Source: Achromobacter sp. HZ34 (GTDB lineage: Bacteria; Pseudomonadota; Gammaproteobacteria; Burkholderiales; Burkholderiaceae_B). From it: a DNA stretch of 64,000 nucleotides. Below, one piece after another: positions 38,168 through 47,392 of this stretch. Where the stretch lies: the NCBI RefSeq assembly GCF_002209485.1, contig NZ_NJIX01000007.1, positions 1 through 64,000 on the forward strand. The letters run 5' to 3'. How positions within the stretch are numbered: the first letter of the stretch is position 1; each line of letters starts with the position of its first letter. Made by a program: the position numbers and the translations under genes. The notes below the pieces were generated by a model. That model ran no database searches. It was not told where the DNA came from and was given only the letters and a program-made list of their open reading frames with translations.

Positions 38168-38258
38168 GGCAATGCCGGGACCGGGTGCGCCGTTGGCGCG
38201 CTTGGCCGGACGCTTAAGCAGGGGTATGCTTTGTAGAGTTTGAGCAGAGCTGGAAATT

Positions 38259-38286
38259 GGGCCGCCCTAGGGCGGCCCCTTTTTTT
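38259..38286 (+). terminator. Rho-independent terminator of phaP
   Basis: The arms gggccgccc (38259-38267) and gggcggccc (38270-38278) form a 9-bp stem with a two-base loop, followed by c and seven t's. It also lies just past the convergent pyrD stop. Confidence 0.9.
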
Positions 38287-38306
38287 GCTCTATTTTTTTG
38301 CTCTGG

Positions 38307-39356
38307 TTATTTGCCGCCGGTGGCGACGGCCTGGACGCATTCGCGCACCAGGGCCGGGCCCTTGTAGATCAAGCCCGTGTACAGCTGTACGGCGTTGGCC
38401 CCCGCGGCCATCTTTTCGCGCGCCTGGCGGCCAGAGGCGATGCCGCCTACGCCGATGATGGCGAAGTCCTTACCCATGCGCTCGCGCAGCCGGGCGATGA
38501 CCGCCAGGGACAACTCGTGCACTGGCGGCCCGGACAGCCCGCCTGCTTCCTGGGCATGCGGCAGCGTGGCCACCGCTTCGCGCGACAGCGTGGTGTTGGT
38601 GGCGATGACGCCATCCACGCCGTAGCGTGGCAAGGTGTCCGCGATGGCATCAATTTGTTCGGTAGTCAGGTCCGGTGCAATCTTGACCGCCAGCGGCACC
38701 TGGCGGCCATGCGTGTCGGCCAACTGCTTGCGGCGCTCCTGCAATTGCGCCAGCAGGACGCCCAACTCATCGCTGCTCTGCAGGGCGCGCAGGTTCTTGG
38801 TATTGGGCGACGAGATATTCACCGTCACGTAGTCGGCATGGGGATACACGCCGGCCAGGCCGATCAGGTAGTCCTCGGCGGCACGCTCGATGGGCGTGTC
38901 GGCGTTCTTGCCGATGTTCAGGCCCAGGATGCCGCCATTCGCGCGCCATTTACTGCGCGTCACGTTGGCAATGAACGCCTCCAACCCCTGGTTGTTGAAG
39001 CCCAAGCGGTTGATCAGCGCTTCGGCGCGCGGCAGGCGGAACATGCGGGGCTTGGGATTGCCCGGCTGGGCGCGCGGCGTCACGGTGCCGACTTCGATGA
39101 AACCGAAGCCCAGATTACCCAGCGCGTCGACGTAGGCGCCGTTCTTGTCCAGGCCCGCGGCCAGGCCGACGGGGTTGCGCAGGCGCAGCCCCATCAGGTC
39201 GGCTGGCGCCATGGGCGCCGCATGCAGCAGCGAACGCGTGGCGCCGCAATCGTAGGCGCGTTGCAGCGACTTCAAGGTCACTTCATGCGCGGTTTCCGCA
39301 TCCATGGCGAACAGCGCCGCGCGGGCCAGGGGGTAGGCTTGAAAGAGGATAGACAT
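38307..39356 (-). CDS. pyrD: Dihydroorotate dehydrogenase (quinone)
   Basis: The 349-aa class 2 FMN enzyme oxidises dihydroorotate to orotate and passes electrons to membrane quinone. The hydrophobic N-terminal helix ([15 protein letters not shown]) anchors it. FMN and substrate motifs are complete: [28 protein letters not shown], catalytic serine in [16 protein letters not shown] and GVGGI. It is the last gene of a minus-strand run nudix, aat, bpt, pyrD, although the gap from bpt is 108 bp. Confidence 0.96.
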   Translation of the reverse strand: MSILFQAYPLARAALFAMDAETAHEVTLKSLQRAYDCGATRSLLHAAPMAPADLMGLRLRNPVGLAAGLDKNGAYVDALGNLGFGFIEVGTVTPRAQPGNPKPRMFRLPRAEALINRLGFNNQGLEAFIANVTRSKWRANGGILGLNIGKNADTPIERAAEDYLIGLAGVYPHADYVTVNISSPNTKNLRALQSSDELGVLLAQLQERRKQLADTHGRQVPLAVKIAPDLTTEQIDAIADTLPRYGVDGVIATNTTLSREAVATLPHAQEAGGLSGPPVHELSLAVIARLRERMGKDFAIIGVGGIASGRQAREKMAAGANAVQLYTGLIYKGPALVRECVQAVATGGK

Positions 39357-39464
39357 GGGGGCGAATTGTAGAGGCAGAGCGGGGATCAGGCGAGCCAGTG
39401 AGAACCCGTGCGCGACACCGGCGGGCGGCCAGCGTCGCCGCTGTTTCCGCAGTCGATTCCTGCG

Positions 39465-40211
39465 CTACGGTTGCGGCGCCGTGCCGTCTTCCCGTGGCGG
39501 CTGCCAGAGACCGTTGACCAGCAGTTCGGCCGGCTGGAAATTGGCCTTGTAGGCCATCTTGCGGCTGGCCTCGATCCAGTAGCCCAGGTAGAGCCAGGGC
39601 AGGTCCAGGGTGCGGCATTGTTCGATCTGCCACAGGATGCTGTAGGTCCCCAGGCTGCCCGGCAGGTCGGGATCGTAGAAGGTGTAGACCGACGAGAGCC
39701 CTTCGTCCAGCACGTCGATGATGGACACCATCGCCAGTTGGCCGTCGGGCGTGCGGAATTCCACCAGCCGGGTATTGACGCGGCTGGTCAGCAGGAATTG
39801 CGCGTACTGGGTGCGGCTGTCCTCGTCCATGCCGCCGCCCGGATGCCGGCCCTGCTGATAGCGGGTGTACAGGGAATAATGTTCCGGCGACCAGGCCAGC
39901 TCGGCGACGAAGGACTGCAGGTTGCCGTGGTCACGCCAGGCGCGCCGCTGGCTGCGATTGGGCGCGAAATGGGTGGTATCGACCCGGACCGGGATGCAGG
40001 CGTGGCAGCCGTCGCAATGCGGCCGGTAGGTAAACAGGCCGCTACGCCGGAAACCTTGCTCGACCAGTTGGGAATAGGTGCCAGCGTTGATCAGATGCCC
40101 AGGCGCAGCCACCTGCGAGCGGGCCTGGCGTCCGGGCAGGTAACTGCACGGGTAAGGCGCCGTCGCATAGAACTGCAGAGTGGAAAACGGAAGTTCCTTG
40201 AGCTGGCTCAT
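39465..40211 (-). CDS. bpt: Aspartate/glutamate leucyltransferase Bpt
   Basis: The 248-aa N-end-rule enzyme transfers leucine from tRNA to N-terminal Asp or Glu of proteins, marking them for ClpAP. The eukaryotic ATE1-like fold is visible: [15 protein letters not shown], the cysteine cluster [35 protein letters not shown] and YLGYWI. Length is normal. It follows aat by 66 bp on the same strand, so both transferases of the pathway sit together. Confidence 0.95.
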   Translation of the reverse strand: MSQLKELPFSTLQFYATAPYPCSYLPGRQARSQVAAPGHLINAGTYSQLVEQGFRRSGLFTYRPHCDGCHACIPVRVDTTHFAPNRSQRRAWRDHGNLQSFVAELAWSPEHYSLYTRYQQGRHPGGGMDEDSRTQYAQFLLTSRVNTRLVEFRTPDGQLAMVSIIDVLDEGLSSVYTFYDPDLPGSLGTYSILWQIEQCRTLDLPWLYLGYWIEASRKMAYKANFQPAELLVNGLWQPPREDGTAPQP

Positions 40212-40277
40212 GTGCGCTGCGGCTGTCGCCGGCCTGTGTTTGTATCCGTGGCCGGCTGCGTGCGGACATGATAACGC

Positions 40278-41042
40278 CTAAACCGGATTGGCAGAGGGCG
40301 CTGGATGTGGATGCAGGTGGCCCGAGGTGTCGAGCCGCCCTGGGCACCATGGGGGCTGGGCCCGCCTGACCAACTGTTGCACTTCGTCGACAAAGCGAGC
40401 GCGCGGGATGGCTTGCGCGCCCAGGCTGGCCAGGTGGCGCGTCTGCTGCTGGCAGTCGATCCAGGGCACGCCGTGGCGGACCAGGAAGCGCACCAGATGG
40501 GCGAGGGCGATTTTCGAGCCGTCGGTGACGTGCGTGAACATCGACTCGCCGAAGAACATGCCGCCCAGGCTGATGCCATACAGGCCGGCGCTCAGGCGCC
40601 CATCGATCCAGGTTTCAATGCTGTGGGCGCCGCCCACGCGATGCCAGGCCAGGTATGTGTCCTGCATTTCCGGGGTGATCCAGGTGCCGTTCTGCTGCCC
40701 GCGCGGCGCGGCGCAGGCCCGCAGCACCTGTTCGAAGGCGGTATCGACACGCACTTCGATGGTCGCCGCGGGCGTGCCTTCTTCGCGTGCCATGCGCCGC
40801 AGGCGCTTGGCCAGCGTATGGGACTCGACGAAGTCGGCGCAGGCCAGCACCATGCGCGGGTCGGGGCTCCACCACAGCACCGGCTCGCCTTCCGAATACC
40901 AGGGGAAAATGCCCTTGCCATACGCTTCCCGCAGGCGCTCCACCGACAGGTCGGCGCCTGCCGCCAGCAAGCCATCCGGGTCGCGCAGCGCCGACGCGGC
41001 GGGCGGCAGCGGCGTATGGGGTTCCAGCCAGGGCAGCTTCAA
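40278..41042 (-). CDS. aat: Leucyl/phenylalanyl-tRNA-protein transferase Aat
   Basis: The 254-aa enzyme transfers Leu or Phe to N-terminal Arg or Lys. Family markers are [42 protein letters not shown] and [10 protein letters not shown]. The start overlaps the nudix gene by 4 nt. A C-terminal tail after residue 230 is Pro/His-rich and may vary. It belongs to the N-end-rule pathway with bpt. Confidence 0.95.
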   Translation of the reverse strand: MKLPWLEPHTPLPPAASALRDPDGLLAAGADLSVERLREAYGKGIFPWYSEGEPVLWWSPDPRMVLACADFVESHTLAKRLRRMAREEGTPAATIEVRVDTAFEQVLRACAAPRGQQNGTWITPEMQDTYLAWHRVGGAHSIETWIDGRLSAGLYGISLGGMFFGESMFTHVTDGSKIALAHLVRFLVRHGVPWIDCQQQTRHLASLGAQAIPRARFVDEVQQLVRRAQPPWCPGRLDTSGHLHPHPAPSANPV

Positions 41043-41617
41043 TGCGGTGTATCGAGAGAGTAGTAATGCGGCTCGAACACGCCGCGCCGCCGATCGTCCA
41101 GATAATGCCGCAGCGTCGTCACCACGGTACGGAAGGACAGGTCATCCCAGGGGATGTCGGCCTCGTCGAAGTAGCGGGCTTCCAGGCTTTCGGGGCCGGG
41201 ATCGAGTTCCGGGCCCAGGGCCTGGGCCAGATGATAGATGTGCACCTGGTCCACCTGCGGCACATCGACGACGGTGAAGAGGCCGCCCAGTTTCACGCGC
41301 GCCCCGGATTCCTCCAGCGTTTCGCGCATGGCGCCCTGCGCCGTGGTTTCGCCCAGCTCCATGAAACCCGCCGGCAATGTCCAGGTGTCGTAGCGCGGCT
41401 CGATGGCGCGGCGGCACAGCAGGATGCGGCCTTCCCATACGGGGACGGTGCCCACCACCACCCGGGGATTCTGGTAATGGATGGCGCCGCAGTTGTCGCA
41501 GACATCGCGCTCGCGATTGTCGCCTTCGGGGACGCGCCGGACCACGGGCGTGCCGCACTGGCTACAGTAGTGCGCGAGGCGCGGGGCGGGGAAATAGGTG
41601 ATGGGCTTTGCACTCAT
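41039..41617 (-). CDS. NUDIX hydrolase with zinc-ribbon N-terminus
   Basis: The 192-aa protein has an N-terminal two-cysteine pair CSQCGTP with [13 protein letters not shown], resembling the zinc ribbon of NudC-like proteins, then a NUDIX box of the type GX5EX7REUXEEXGU ([21 protein letters not shown]). It hydrolyses a nucleoside diphosphate linked to another moiety; NADH pyrophosphatase-type activity is plausible but the C-terminal NudC signature is not evident. It overlaps aat. Confidence 0.85.
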   Translation of the reverse strand: MSAKPITYFPAPRLAHYCSQCGTPVVRRVPEGDNRERDVCDNCGAIHYQNPRVVVGTVPVWEGRILLCRRAIEPRYDTWTLPAGFMELGETTAQGAMRETLEESGARVKLGGLFTVVDVPQVDQVHIYHLAQALGPELDPGPESLEARYFDEADIPWDDLSFRTVVTTLRHYLDDRRRGVFEPHYYSLDTPH

Positions 41618-41654
41618 GGTGCCGATTCTAACGGTTGGCGTGCGTCGCGGTGCG

Positions 41655-42563
41655 TCATTCGCCGACAGCGGTTACGGCGCCCGCGCTGAAGCGCGCTTCC
41701 AGGAAGGCGACGAAGGTGCGCACTTTGGCGGTCAGGTAGCGCCGGTGGGGGTAGACGGCATACATGGTGATGGGCGAGGTGCTGTAGTCGCGCAGCAGCG
41801 GCACCAGGCGCCCGGCGGCGATGTCGGTGTCGACCAGGAAGCCCGGTTGCAGGACGATGCCGTGGCCCGCCACGGCGGCCGTGCGCAGGATGTCGCCATT
41901 GTTGGCGCGCAGGGACGTGGGCACCCGCACGGCAAACGACTGGCCGTCCTTTTCGAAGCGCCATTCGTTGCCGGTGCGTGAATAGGCATATTGCAGGCAG
42001 CGGTGGCGCTTCAGGTCGTCCGGCTGGCGCGGCTCGCCATTGGCTGCCAGATAGGCCGGCGCGGCGCAGACCTTCAGGGCTTGCGTCGCCAGCGGCCGCG
42101 CGACCAGCGTGGAATCCGGCAGGCTGCCGATGCGCACGGCCACGTCGTAGCCTTCTTCCACCAGGTCCACCACCCGGTCATTCAAGTCCAGGTCGATGAA
42201 GACGTCCGGGTAGGTGGCGATATAGTCGGCGATGGCCGGGCCCAGGTGGCGCACGCCGAAGGAAACCGGCGCGGCCACGCGCAGGCGGCCGCTGGGGCGA
42301 CGGTCTTCAGCCTGCAAGGCCTGCTCCAGATCGTCCAGGTCGGTCAGGATGGGGCGGATGCGGTCGTAGAAGGCCTGGCCGGCATCGGTCAGGCCCAGCT
42401 TGCGCGTGGTGCGGTTGAGCAGGCGCACGCCGTAGCGCTGCTCAAGGAAAGCGACCTGGCGCGTGACCGCCGAACGGGCCTGGTCCAGCTTGGCGGCCGC
42501 CGCGGCGAACGAGCCCAGTTCGACCACCTTGGCGAAAGTGCGCATCGCGCTATGCGTGTCCAT
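41655..42563 (-). CDS. LysR-family transcriptional regulator (CrgA-like)
   Basis: The 302-aa regulator has an N-terminal winged helix (AMRTFAKVVELGSFAAAAAKL ... RSAVTRQVAFLEQRYG) and a periplasmic-binding-like effector domain (RLRVAAPVSFGVRHLGP). The effector is unknown. The nearest genes in the same direction are nudix (downstream) and the DUF2946-like gene (upstream, 36-bp gap), so no divergent target is visible. Confidence 0.93.
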   Translation of the reverse strand: MDTHSAMRTFAKVVELGSFAAAAAKLDQARSAVTRQVAFLEQRYGVRLLNRTTRKLGLTDAGQAFYDRIRPILTDLDDLEQALQAEDRRPSGRLRVAAPVSFGVRHLGPAIADYIATYPDVFIDLDLNDRVVDLVEEGYDVAVRIGSLPDSTLVARPLATQALKVCAAPAYLAANGEPRQPDDLKRHRCLQYAYSRTGNEWRFEKDGQSFAVRVPTSLRANNGDILRTAAVAGHGIVLQPGFLVDTDIAAGRLVPLLRDYSTSPITMYAVYPHRRYLTAKVRTFVAFLEARFSAGAVTAVGE

Positions 42564-42599
42564 GATGTCCTTGTGGCGGGGAGCGTGGGCGGCCGCGGG

Positions 42600-43277
42600 T
42601 CAGCAGCCCGTGGCGTAGCCCAGCGCCTGGGCGATATGGCTGCGGGTGGCGTGGGTGACGTCAGCGACGTCGGCGGCCTTGTTGGCGTTGGCGGTCTCGG
42701 TGGCAGCGGCGATATCAGCGGTCTCAGCAGTCTCAGCGGCGGCGGTGGCTGGCGTCGACGCGGCCAAGTCCGGCCGGTAAGACACTGCCAGCGTACCGTT
42801 CAACGGCAGGGCCGCCAGGCTCTCCAGGGCCGGTTTGCCGTCGGCCAGGAACAGGGCGTCCAGGACGCGCGGCATGTCGCGGCCGTCGAGCATGCCCGGG
42901 CCGGCGTCGGTGTCGGCATAGAGCCGGCCATCCTCGTCCAGCCACCACCCGGATATCCGGCCCGTGGCCAGCCCGGTGTGGGTCTGCAGGCCGCTGCCAT
43001 CGCCGTTCACCCGCAGGATGTAGGGCGCGGCGTCCAGGCGCACGTAGACCCGCTGGGGACCGTTCTGGAAAAACCAGCGGCCGTCGTCAGCGCGCGCGTA
43101 GTTGCGGTCGATGAAGGCCAGGATGGCGGGACTGGTGATGCTTTCGCCCGGCCCCCCCTGGTCGGCATCGCCATTGGGATGCAGGCGCCAGCGCCCCCGC
43201 TGGTCCAGCGACAACCAGCCGGACACCGCCGGCACGTCGGGCCAGCGCTGGATCGCGGCGAGGACTGCGTCGTCCAT
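42600..43277 (-). CDS. DUF2946-like hypothetical protein
   Basis: The 225-aa protein begins with MDDAVLAAIQRWPDVPAVSGWLSLD (cited in part) and has an RNYARADDGRWFFQNGPQRVYV core. This matches, from memory, a conserved Bordetella family labelled DUF2946; function unknown. The last 60 residues are Ala/Thr-rich with TAE/TAN repeats (ETAETADIAA, TETANANKAAD), a low-complexity tail. It probably shares a transcript with the LysR gene downstream. Confidence 0.6.
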   Translation of the reverse strand: MDDAVLAAIQRWPDVPAVSGWLSLDQRGRWRLHPNGDADQGGPGESITSPAILAFIDRNYARADDGRWFFQNGPQRVYVRLDAAPYILRVNGDGSGLQTHTGLATGRISGWWLDEDGRLYADTDAGPGMLDGRDMPRVLDALFLADGKPALESLAALPLNGTLAVSYRPDLAASTPATAAAETAETADIAAATETANANKAADVADVTHATRSHIAQALGYATGC

Positions 43278-43304
43278 GCGTGGGGTTCTCCGCGGCCGAG
43301 GCGG

Positions 43305-44387
43305 TCAGCGCAGCCGACGGGGCCGCAGGGTCAGCGTAGCGCTGGCCTGGGCGCCGGGAGCCAGGATCAGCGTGCCGGTGGCACGGTCCTGGCGCACGCC
43401 CGGCGCAAGCTCGGTCAGCTCCGGCGCCGCGTCCTGGGCGTAGCGATTGAAGGCGTCGGTCATATTGCTGACCGGCTCCACCGCGATGTGCGGCATGCCA
43501 GGCGGCGTGAAGATGACCAGATGGATCAGTGGGGCATGGGCTTCCAGGTCCACCGCCATGCCCCGTTCCGGCCAGGCGACGCTGGCCGAGCCGGTAAAGC
43601 CGTTGAAAACGTTGTCCAGGTCGACTTGCGTCACCGGCAGGCCGTCACCCACGGCGCCACCGGTATCGAGCAGGTCCTGGGGCAGGCTCCGGTCGTCGTT
43701 GACCCACATATGGCTGACATCGGCACGCACGCGCGTTTGCGGTGTGCGGGGGAAATAGGGATGCCAGCCCAGTCCGGCCGGTTGATCCGTGGTGCCCGTG
43801 TTGCGCAAGGTCAGCGTGATGCGCAAGGCATCCTCGCTGAGTTCGAAGGACTGCGTCGCGTGGAAAGGGAAGGGCCAGGGGGCGATGGGGGCGATGTCCG
43901 CCGCATTGCCTGCCGGTGCGTCTGCCGGTGCGTCTGCCGGTGCGTCTGCTGATGCGTCTGCCGGTGCGCCTGCTGATGCGTCTGCCGGTGCGCCTGCGGC
44001 ATCGGCGGCCGGTGCCTTGCCTGCCTCTGCGTTGTCGTCCGTGACCTCATAGTGCTGTTCCATGGTCACATGGGTGGCGTCCTGGTGGGTCACGGTCCAG
44101 GGGCGTTGCCAGGTGATGCCGTGGATAGGCAGCGGGTGGTTGTCCGCGGTGCGCGGGATGGGCCAGGACTTGCCGTCGAAGGCCAGCCGCGCATCGGCGA
44201 TGCGGTTGGAATAGGGCGCCAGGGGATAGCAGGCCGTCACCCGCGACTGCGTGGGAATCCCCTCGGTGGGACGCAAGACCGGCACGCCGTGCCAGTCATA
44301 ACGAAGAATCGTGCCGCCCAGTGCGGGCAGCAGTTCGAGCGTGGCGGGGCCTGTCGTCAGGCGCAGGGGAGCGGCGGTATCGGTCAT
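43305..44387 (-). CDS. Aldose 1-epimerase-family protein with repeat insert
   Basis: The 360-aa protein belongs to the galactose mutarotase-like beta-sandwich family (YPLAPYSNRIADARL, LPIHGITWQRPW, WHPYFPRTP, VIFTPPG). These interconvert alpha and beta anomers of sugars. Residues of about 116-166 are an Asp/Ala/Pro-rich insert (APADASAGAP-type repeats) encoded by 12-bp tandem units, in what should be a surface loop. It is the first gene of a minus-strand run with the DUF2946-like gene (27-bp gap). Confidence 0.85.
   Translation of the reverse strand: MTDTAAPLRLTTGPATLELLPALGGTILRYDWHGVPVLRPTEGIPTQSRVTACYPLAPYSNRIADARLAFDGKSWPIPRTADNHPLPIHGITWQRPWTVTHQDATHVTMEQHYEVTDDNAEAGKAPAADAAGAPADASAGAPADASADAPADAPADAPAGNAADIAPIAPWPFPFHATQSFELSEDALRITLTLRNTGTTDQPAGLGWHPYFPRTPQTRVRADVSHMWVNDDRSLPQDLLDTGGAVGDGLPVTQVDLDNVFNGFTGSASVAWPERGMAVDLEAHAPLIHLVIFTPPGMPHIAVEPVSNMTDAFNRYAQDAAPELTELAPGVRQDRATGTLILAPGAQASATLTLRPRRLR
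43911..43998 (-). repeat. 12-bp tandem repeats inside the aldose epimerase gene
   Basis: About seven imperfect copies of a 12-bp unit near tgccggtgcgtc (some as tgctgatgcgtc) lie in frame. They encode Ala-Asp-Ala-Pro steps. Confidence 0.85.
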
Positions 44388-44464
44388 CGCTGGATTATAG
44401 AGATAGGCGGCATGGCGCTTGCTCAGCCGGAGGCTTCGACGTCGCCGACCGGATCTCCGCCATC

Positions 44465-44779
44465 ATGATGAGCCTGCTGTTGCCCGCCAATCTTCAACCT
44501 GTATTTCATTACGCCCAGATCACGCCCGAACCGCCGGGCACGGATCCCGGCATGCCGCCCCCGGGCGGCCCGCAAAGCCCGCCCCCCGATCCGGACGACA
44601 CCCCTGCGCCCGAAGGCGATCCTCCTCCCGGCGTGCCGCCTGCGGTAGATCCGCCGACGAATCCGCGGCCGGTGCGGATGCTGCGCCTGAGGCACCGTTT
44701 CGCGCGCCTTGCCGCGCGGCCACCGGGCGCGCTGCTTGGCCGCCTGGAAAGCGCCGCGCGCATCGCCAATAGGGCCTGA
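44465..44779 (+). CDS. Proline-rich hypothetical protein
   Basis: The 104-aa frame starts MMSLLLPANLQPVFHYAQ, continues with a Pro/Asp/Gly-rich middle and ends in a basic stretch with RMLRLRHRFARL. No domain was recognised. It could be a real lineage-specific gene or a GC-composition artefact; no ribosome-binding site was convincing. It is transcribed toward the repeat and converges on the Bug gene. Confidence 0.4.
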   Translation: MMSLLLPANLQPVFHYAQITPEPPGTDPGMPPPGGPQSPPPDPDDTPAPEGDPPPGVPPAVDPPTNPRPVRMLRLRHRFARLAARPPGALLGRLESAARIANRA

Positions 44780-44869
44780 TGAGGCATCGATGGCGCGGCA
44801 TCGCGCCCGCGACGTAGAAATCGCATCCGGCCCCGCATCCAGGCCGATCCCGAGCCTCGGCCCTATTGG

Positions 44870-44995
44870 CCAACCTAGCCAACCCAGCCAAGCTAGCCGA
44901 CCTAGCCAACCTAGCCGACCTAGCCGACCTAGCCGACCTAGCCGACCTAGCCAACCTAGCCAACCCGGCCAATCCGGCCAATCCGGCCAATCCCG
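44870..44995. repeat. Fourteen tandem 9-bp repeats next to a Bug gene stop
   Basis: Fourteen end-to-end units, each a variant of ccgacctag, ccaacctag or ccaatccgg, run from 44870 to 44995, one base short of the stop codon of the minus-strand Bug gene. The units drift from one variant to the next. A frame through them is open in several phases, so translated products here are artefacts. Confidence 0.9.
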
Positions 44996-44996
44996 C

Positions 44997-46094
44997 TTAT
45001 TCCGCCTGTTCCGCCTTGATACCCAGGCGTGTGATGATTTCCGCGAAGCGTTTGATCTCCGACTGGTAGAAGCCGCGCAACTGGTCCGGCGTCATGTATT
45101 CGGGATCGGCGCCTTGCGTGGCCAGGCTTTTCTTCACGTCCTCTTGCGCCAGCACCGTCTTGGTTGCCGCGTTCAGCTTGGCGATGACCGGTGCCGGCGT
45201 GCCGGCCCGCGTGACCAGGGCGTACCACTGGGCGAACAGGATGTCCTTGTAGCCGGCCTCGGCCATGGTGGGCACCGTGGGCAGCGAGCCCGATCGATGG
45301 GCGCTGGCCACGGCCAGGATCTTGATCTTGCCCGACGCCAGCAGCGGCGCCGCCGACGCAACGCCGACGAACGCCATCGGCACTTGTCCGCCCATGGCAT
45401 CGGCCACGGCCGGCGCGTCGCCTTTATAGGGCACATGCACCATGTCCAGCCCGGTTTCCGCCTTGAAGGCCTCGCCGCACAGGTGGCCGGTGCCGCCCAC
45501 GCCGCTGCTGCCGAAAGCCAGCTTGCCAGGGTGGGCCTTGGCGTAGGCCAGCAGTTCGGGAATGTTGTTGACGCCCAGCTTGGCGTTGACGGCCAGCACG
45601 ATGGGTACGGAAGCCACCATGCCCACCGGTGCGAAATCGCGGTCGGGGTCGTAGGGCATCTGCTTGTACAGCGTCGGATTGGTGCCGTGGGTGGCGCTAT
45701 TGCCCATCAGCAGGGTGTAGCCGTCCGGTGCCGCCTTGGCCACGAAACCGGCGCCGACGATGCCGTTCGCGCCAGCCTTGTTCTCCACCACGATGGTGGT
45801 CTTGAGCGCCGTGCCCATGTGCTGCGCCATCAGCCGGGTGAGAAAGTCGTTGGCGCCGCCGGCGGCGTAAGGCGAGACGGCCTGGATGGGATGGTCGGGA
45901 TACTCGGCCTGCGCGGCAGCCGTGCAGAGCGCCATGGCCAGGCCCGTGGCGAGGGCTGCCACATGGGTCGTGCGGCCCATGCCGGCAATACGGACCGAAG
46001 GAGCCAAACGGACCGAAGGAGCTAATCGGACCGAACGAGCCAAACGGGCTAAACGGGTCACGTCGGCCCAGCGTCGGGAAATCAGGGATGTCAT
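44997..46094 (-). CDS. Bug/TctC-family receptor with repeat-encoded N-terminal extension
   Basis: The 365-aa protein has the Bug core (PYAAGGANDFLTRL, VENKAGANGIVG, GYTLLMGNSATHG, VPYKGDAPAVADAMGG). The start at 46094 is supported by a GGAGG 6-8 bp upstream. A conventional signal peptide begins at an internal methionine (MGRTTHVAALATGL, 45980), so the 38 residues before it form an Arg-rich extension with three near-identical RLAPSV-type segments. They derive from 18-bp DNA repeats. The extension may be part of a long n-region. The receptor sits downstream of an IclR gene and opposite the catabolic operon that starts at 47393, whose substrate it may bind. Confidence 0.88.
   Translation of the reverse strand: MTSLISRRWADVTRLARLARSVRLAPSVRLAPSVRIAGMGRTTHVAALATGLAMALCTAAAQAEYPDHPIQAVSPYAAGGANDFLTRLMAQHMGTALKTTIVVENKAGANGIVGAGFVAKAAPDGYTLLMGNSATHGTNPTLYKQMPYDPDRDFAPVGMVASVPIVLAVNAKLGVNNIPELLAYAKAHPGKLAFGSSGVGGTGHLCGEAFKAETGLDMVHVPYKGDAPAVADAMGGQVPMAFVGVASAAPLLASGKIKILAVASAHRSGSLPTVPTMAEAGYKDILFAQWYALVTRAGTPAPVIAKLNAATKTVLAQEDVKKSLATQGADPEYMTPDQLRGFYQSEIKRFAEIITRLGIKAEQAE
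45991..46044 (-). repeat. Three tandem 18-bp repeats in the Bug gene N-terminus
   Basis: Units start at 45991, 46009 and 46027 and are variants of cggaccgaaggagccaaa. They encode the repeated Arg-Leu-Ala-Pro-Ser-Val steps of the extension. Confidence 0.9.
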
Positions 46095-46281
46095 TGTCGT
46101 CCTCCACCGCGTTGGGGCGGTATGTTCTTCTGGATATAAGGTTCGGTACCGCGACGGCCATTGCGTGACGGTCGCAGGACTCGAAAAAAAGTCTAAGGAC
46201 TTAAGGCCGTGCGCGAACGGCGGCGGCGCGCGAAGGTCGCAGATTCAAGTCCATAAATTGGACTTCAGGCGGCGTGCGGTC

Positions 46282-47130
46282 TCATGCCGCTTGCGCCTGG
46301 ACTGCGCAGGCAGGCGCCGTGGCGTCGTTGGCCATATGCCGGCGCAGATCGGCTTCGATGGATTCCACCGCGTCGCCCAGGCAGCGCACCACCATCTCCA
46401 GGCGATCCTTGCCCAGGCGCGAGGCCAGGGTCGATACGCTGATGCCCGCTGCCGGCGTGCCGTCCGGATAGCGGACCACCAGGCCGACGGAATGCACCGG
46501 CGGATTGTCCATCACCTTGTTGGTGGCATAGCCGCGCCGGCGCGTGGCGGCAATGCTGGCGCGCAACTGGGCGTCGGTGAAGCGCGGATTCTTGCGCTGG
46601 GTACGTGTGACATTGACCCGGCAGATGCGCTGGATCTCGTCATCGGGCAGGGCGCTGAGCACGGCCAGGCCGCCCGCGCCGACGTTCAGCGGCCGATGCC
46701 GGCCGACGTCCAGCACGAACATCTTGATGGGAAATGCGCCGTCCGCACGCGCCACGCAGACGCCGTCGAAACCGGAACGCACCGTCATGAAAACGGTATC
46801 GCCGGTCTGCTCCGCCAGGGTCTCCAGGTAGGGGTGGCAGATGTCGCGCAAGGCCAGCTTGGGCGCGGCGGCCAGTCCCATCTCGTACAGCAGGGATCCC
46901 AGGTAGTAGCGCTTGCTGTGGCTGTCCTGGCGTATCAGCTGCTCGGCGATCATGCCTTGCAGTATGCGATGCGCGGTGGGGCGTTCCAGGCCGGTGCGGC
47001 GATAGAGGTCGACCAGGCGGCTGCCGCTGCGATTGTTGGCGGTGATCAGGCGCAACAGGGATACCGCCCGATGCAGGGTCTGGGTGCCGGCGGCCGCGCT
47101 GGCCGAGGGAGTGGGAATGCTGGGACTCAT
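46282..47130 (-). CDS. IclR-family transcriptional regulator
   Basis: The 282-aa regulator has a winged helix (about 20-80; VSLLRLITANNRSGSRLV ... RPTAHRILQGMI) and an IclR effector domain (about 100-270; SGFDGVCVARADGAFPIK, GAGGLAVLSALPDDEI). The start is MSPSIP at 47130; a longer frame to 47289 adds an unlikely N-terminus. It lies between the Bug gene and the oppositely oriented enoyl-CoA hydratase operon, so it is the likely regulator of the cluster. Confidence 0.92.
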   Translation of the reverse strand: MSPSIPTPSASAAAGTQTLHRAVSLLRLITANNRSGSRLVDLYRRTGLERPTAHRILQGMIAEQLIRQDSHSKRYYLGSLLYEMGLAAAPKLALRDICHPYLETLAEQTGDTVFMTVRSGFDGVCVARADGAFPIKMFVLDVGRHRPLNVGAGGLAVLSALPDDEIQRICRVNVTRTQRKNPRFTDAQLRASIAATRRRGYATNKVMDNPPVHSVGLVVRYPDGTPAAGISVSTLASRLGKDRLEMVVRCLGDAVESIEADLRRHMANDATAPACAVQAQAA

Positions 47131-47392
47131 GTCTTGTGTCTCCGCGCCGCATGCGTGGCGATGCGCTTCTTCTATATGTTGGACCTGGCCAGCGGCCGAC
47201 CCCGATGTGATTTGTAGCCGGAATACAGGGAGGTGGACGTACTGGATGGTCCGGTATCTCGATATGTGGACGTATAAATGCGGCGCCACCGCGCACGCAA
47301 TCAGCGTCTTCCCCTAGGATAAAAAAAGGCCGGCGAGTCGGGTACGAAACGACTATCCAGGTTACGAAGAAAAGTCAGGCCAAGGAGACGAT

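Noticed and set aside
41991-43952. Plus-strand frame of 653 codons
   Set aside because: It overlaps LysR, DUF2946-like and epimerase genes on the other strand, and has no recognisable motif.
44870-44995. CRISPR array
   Set aside because: The repeats are 9-bp units without spacers, and no cas genes are present.
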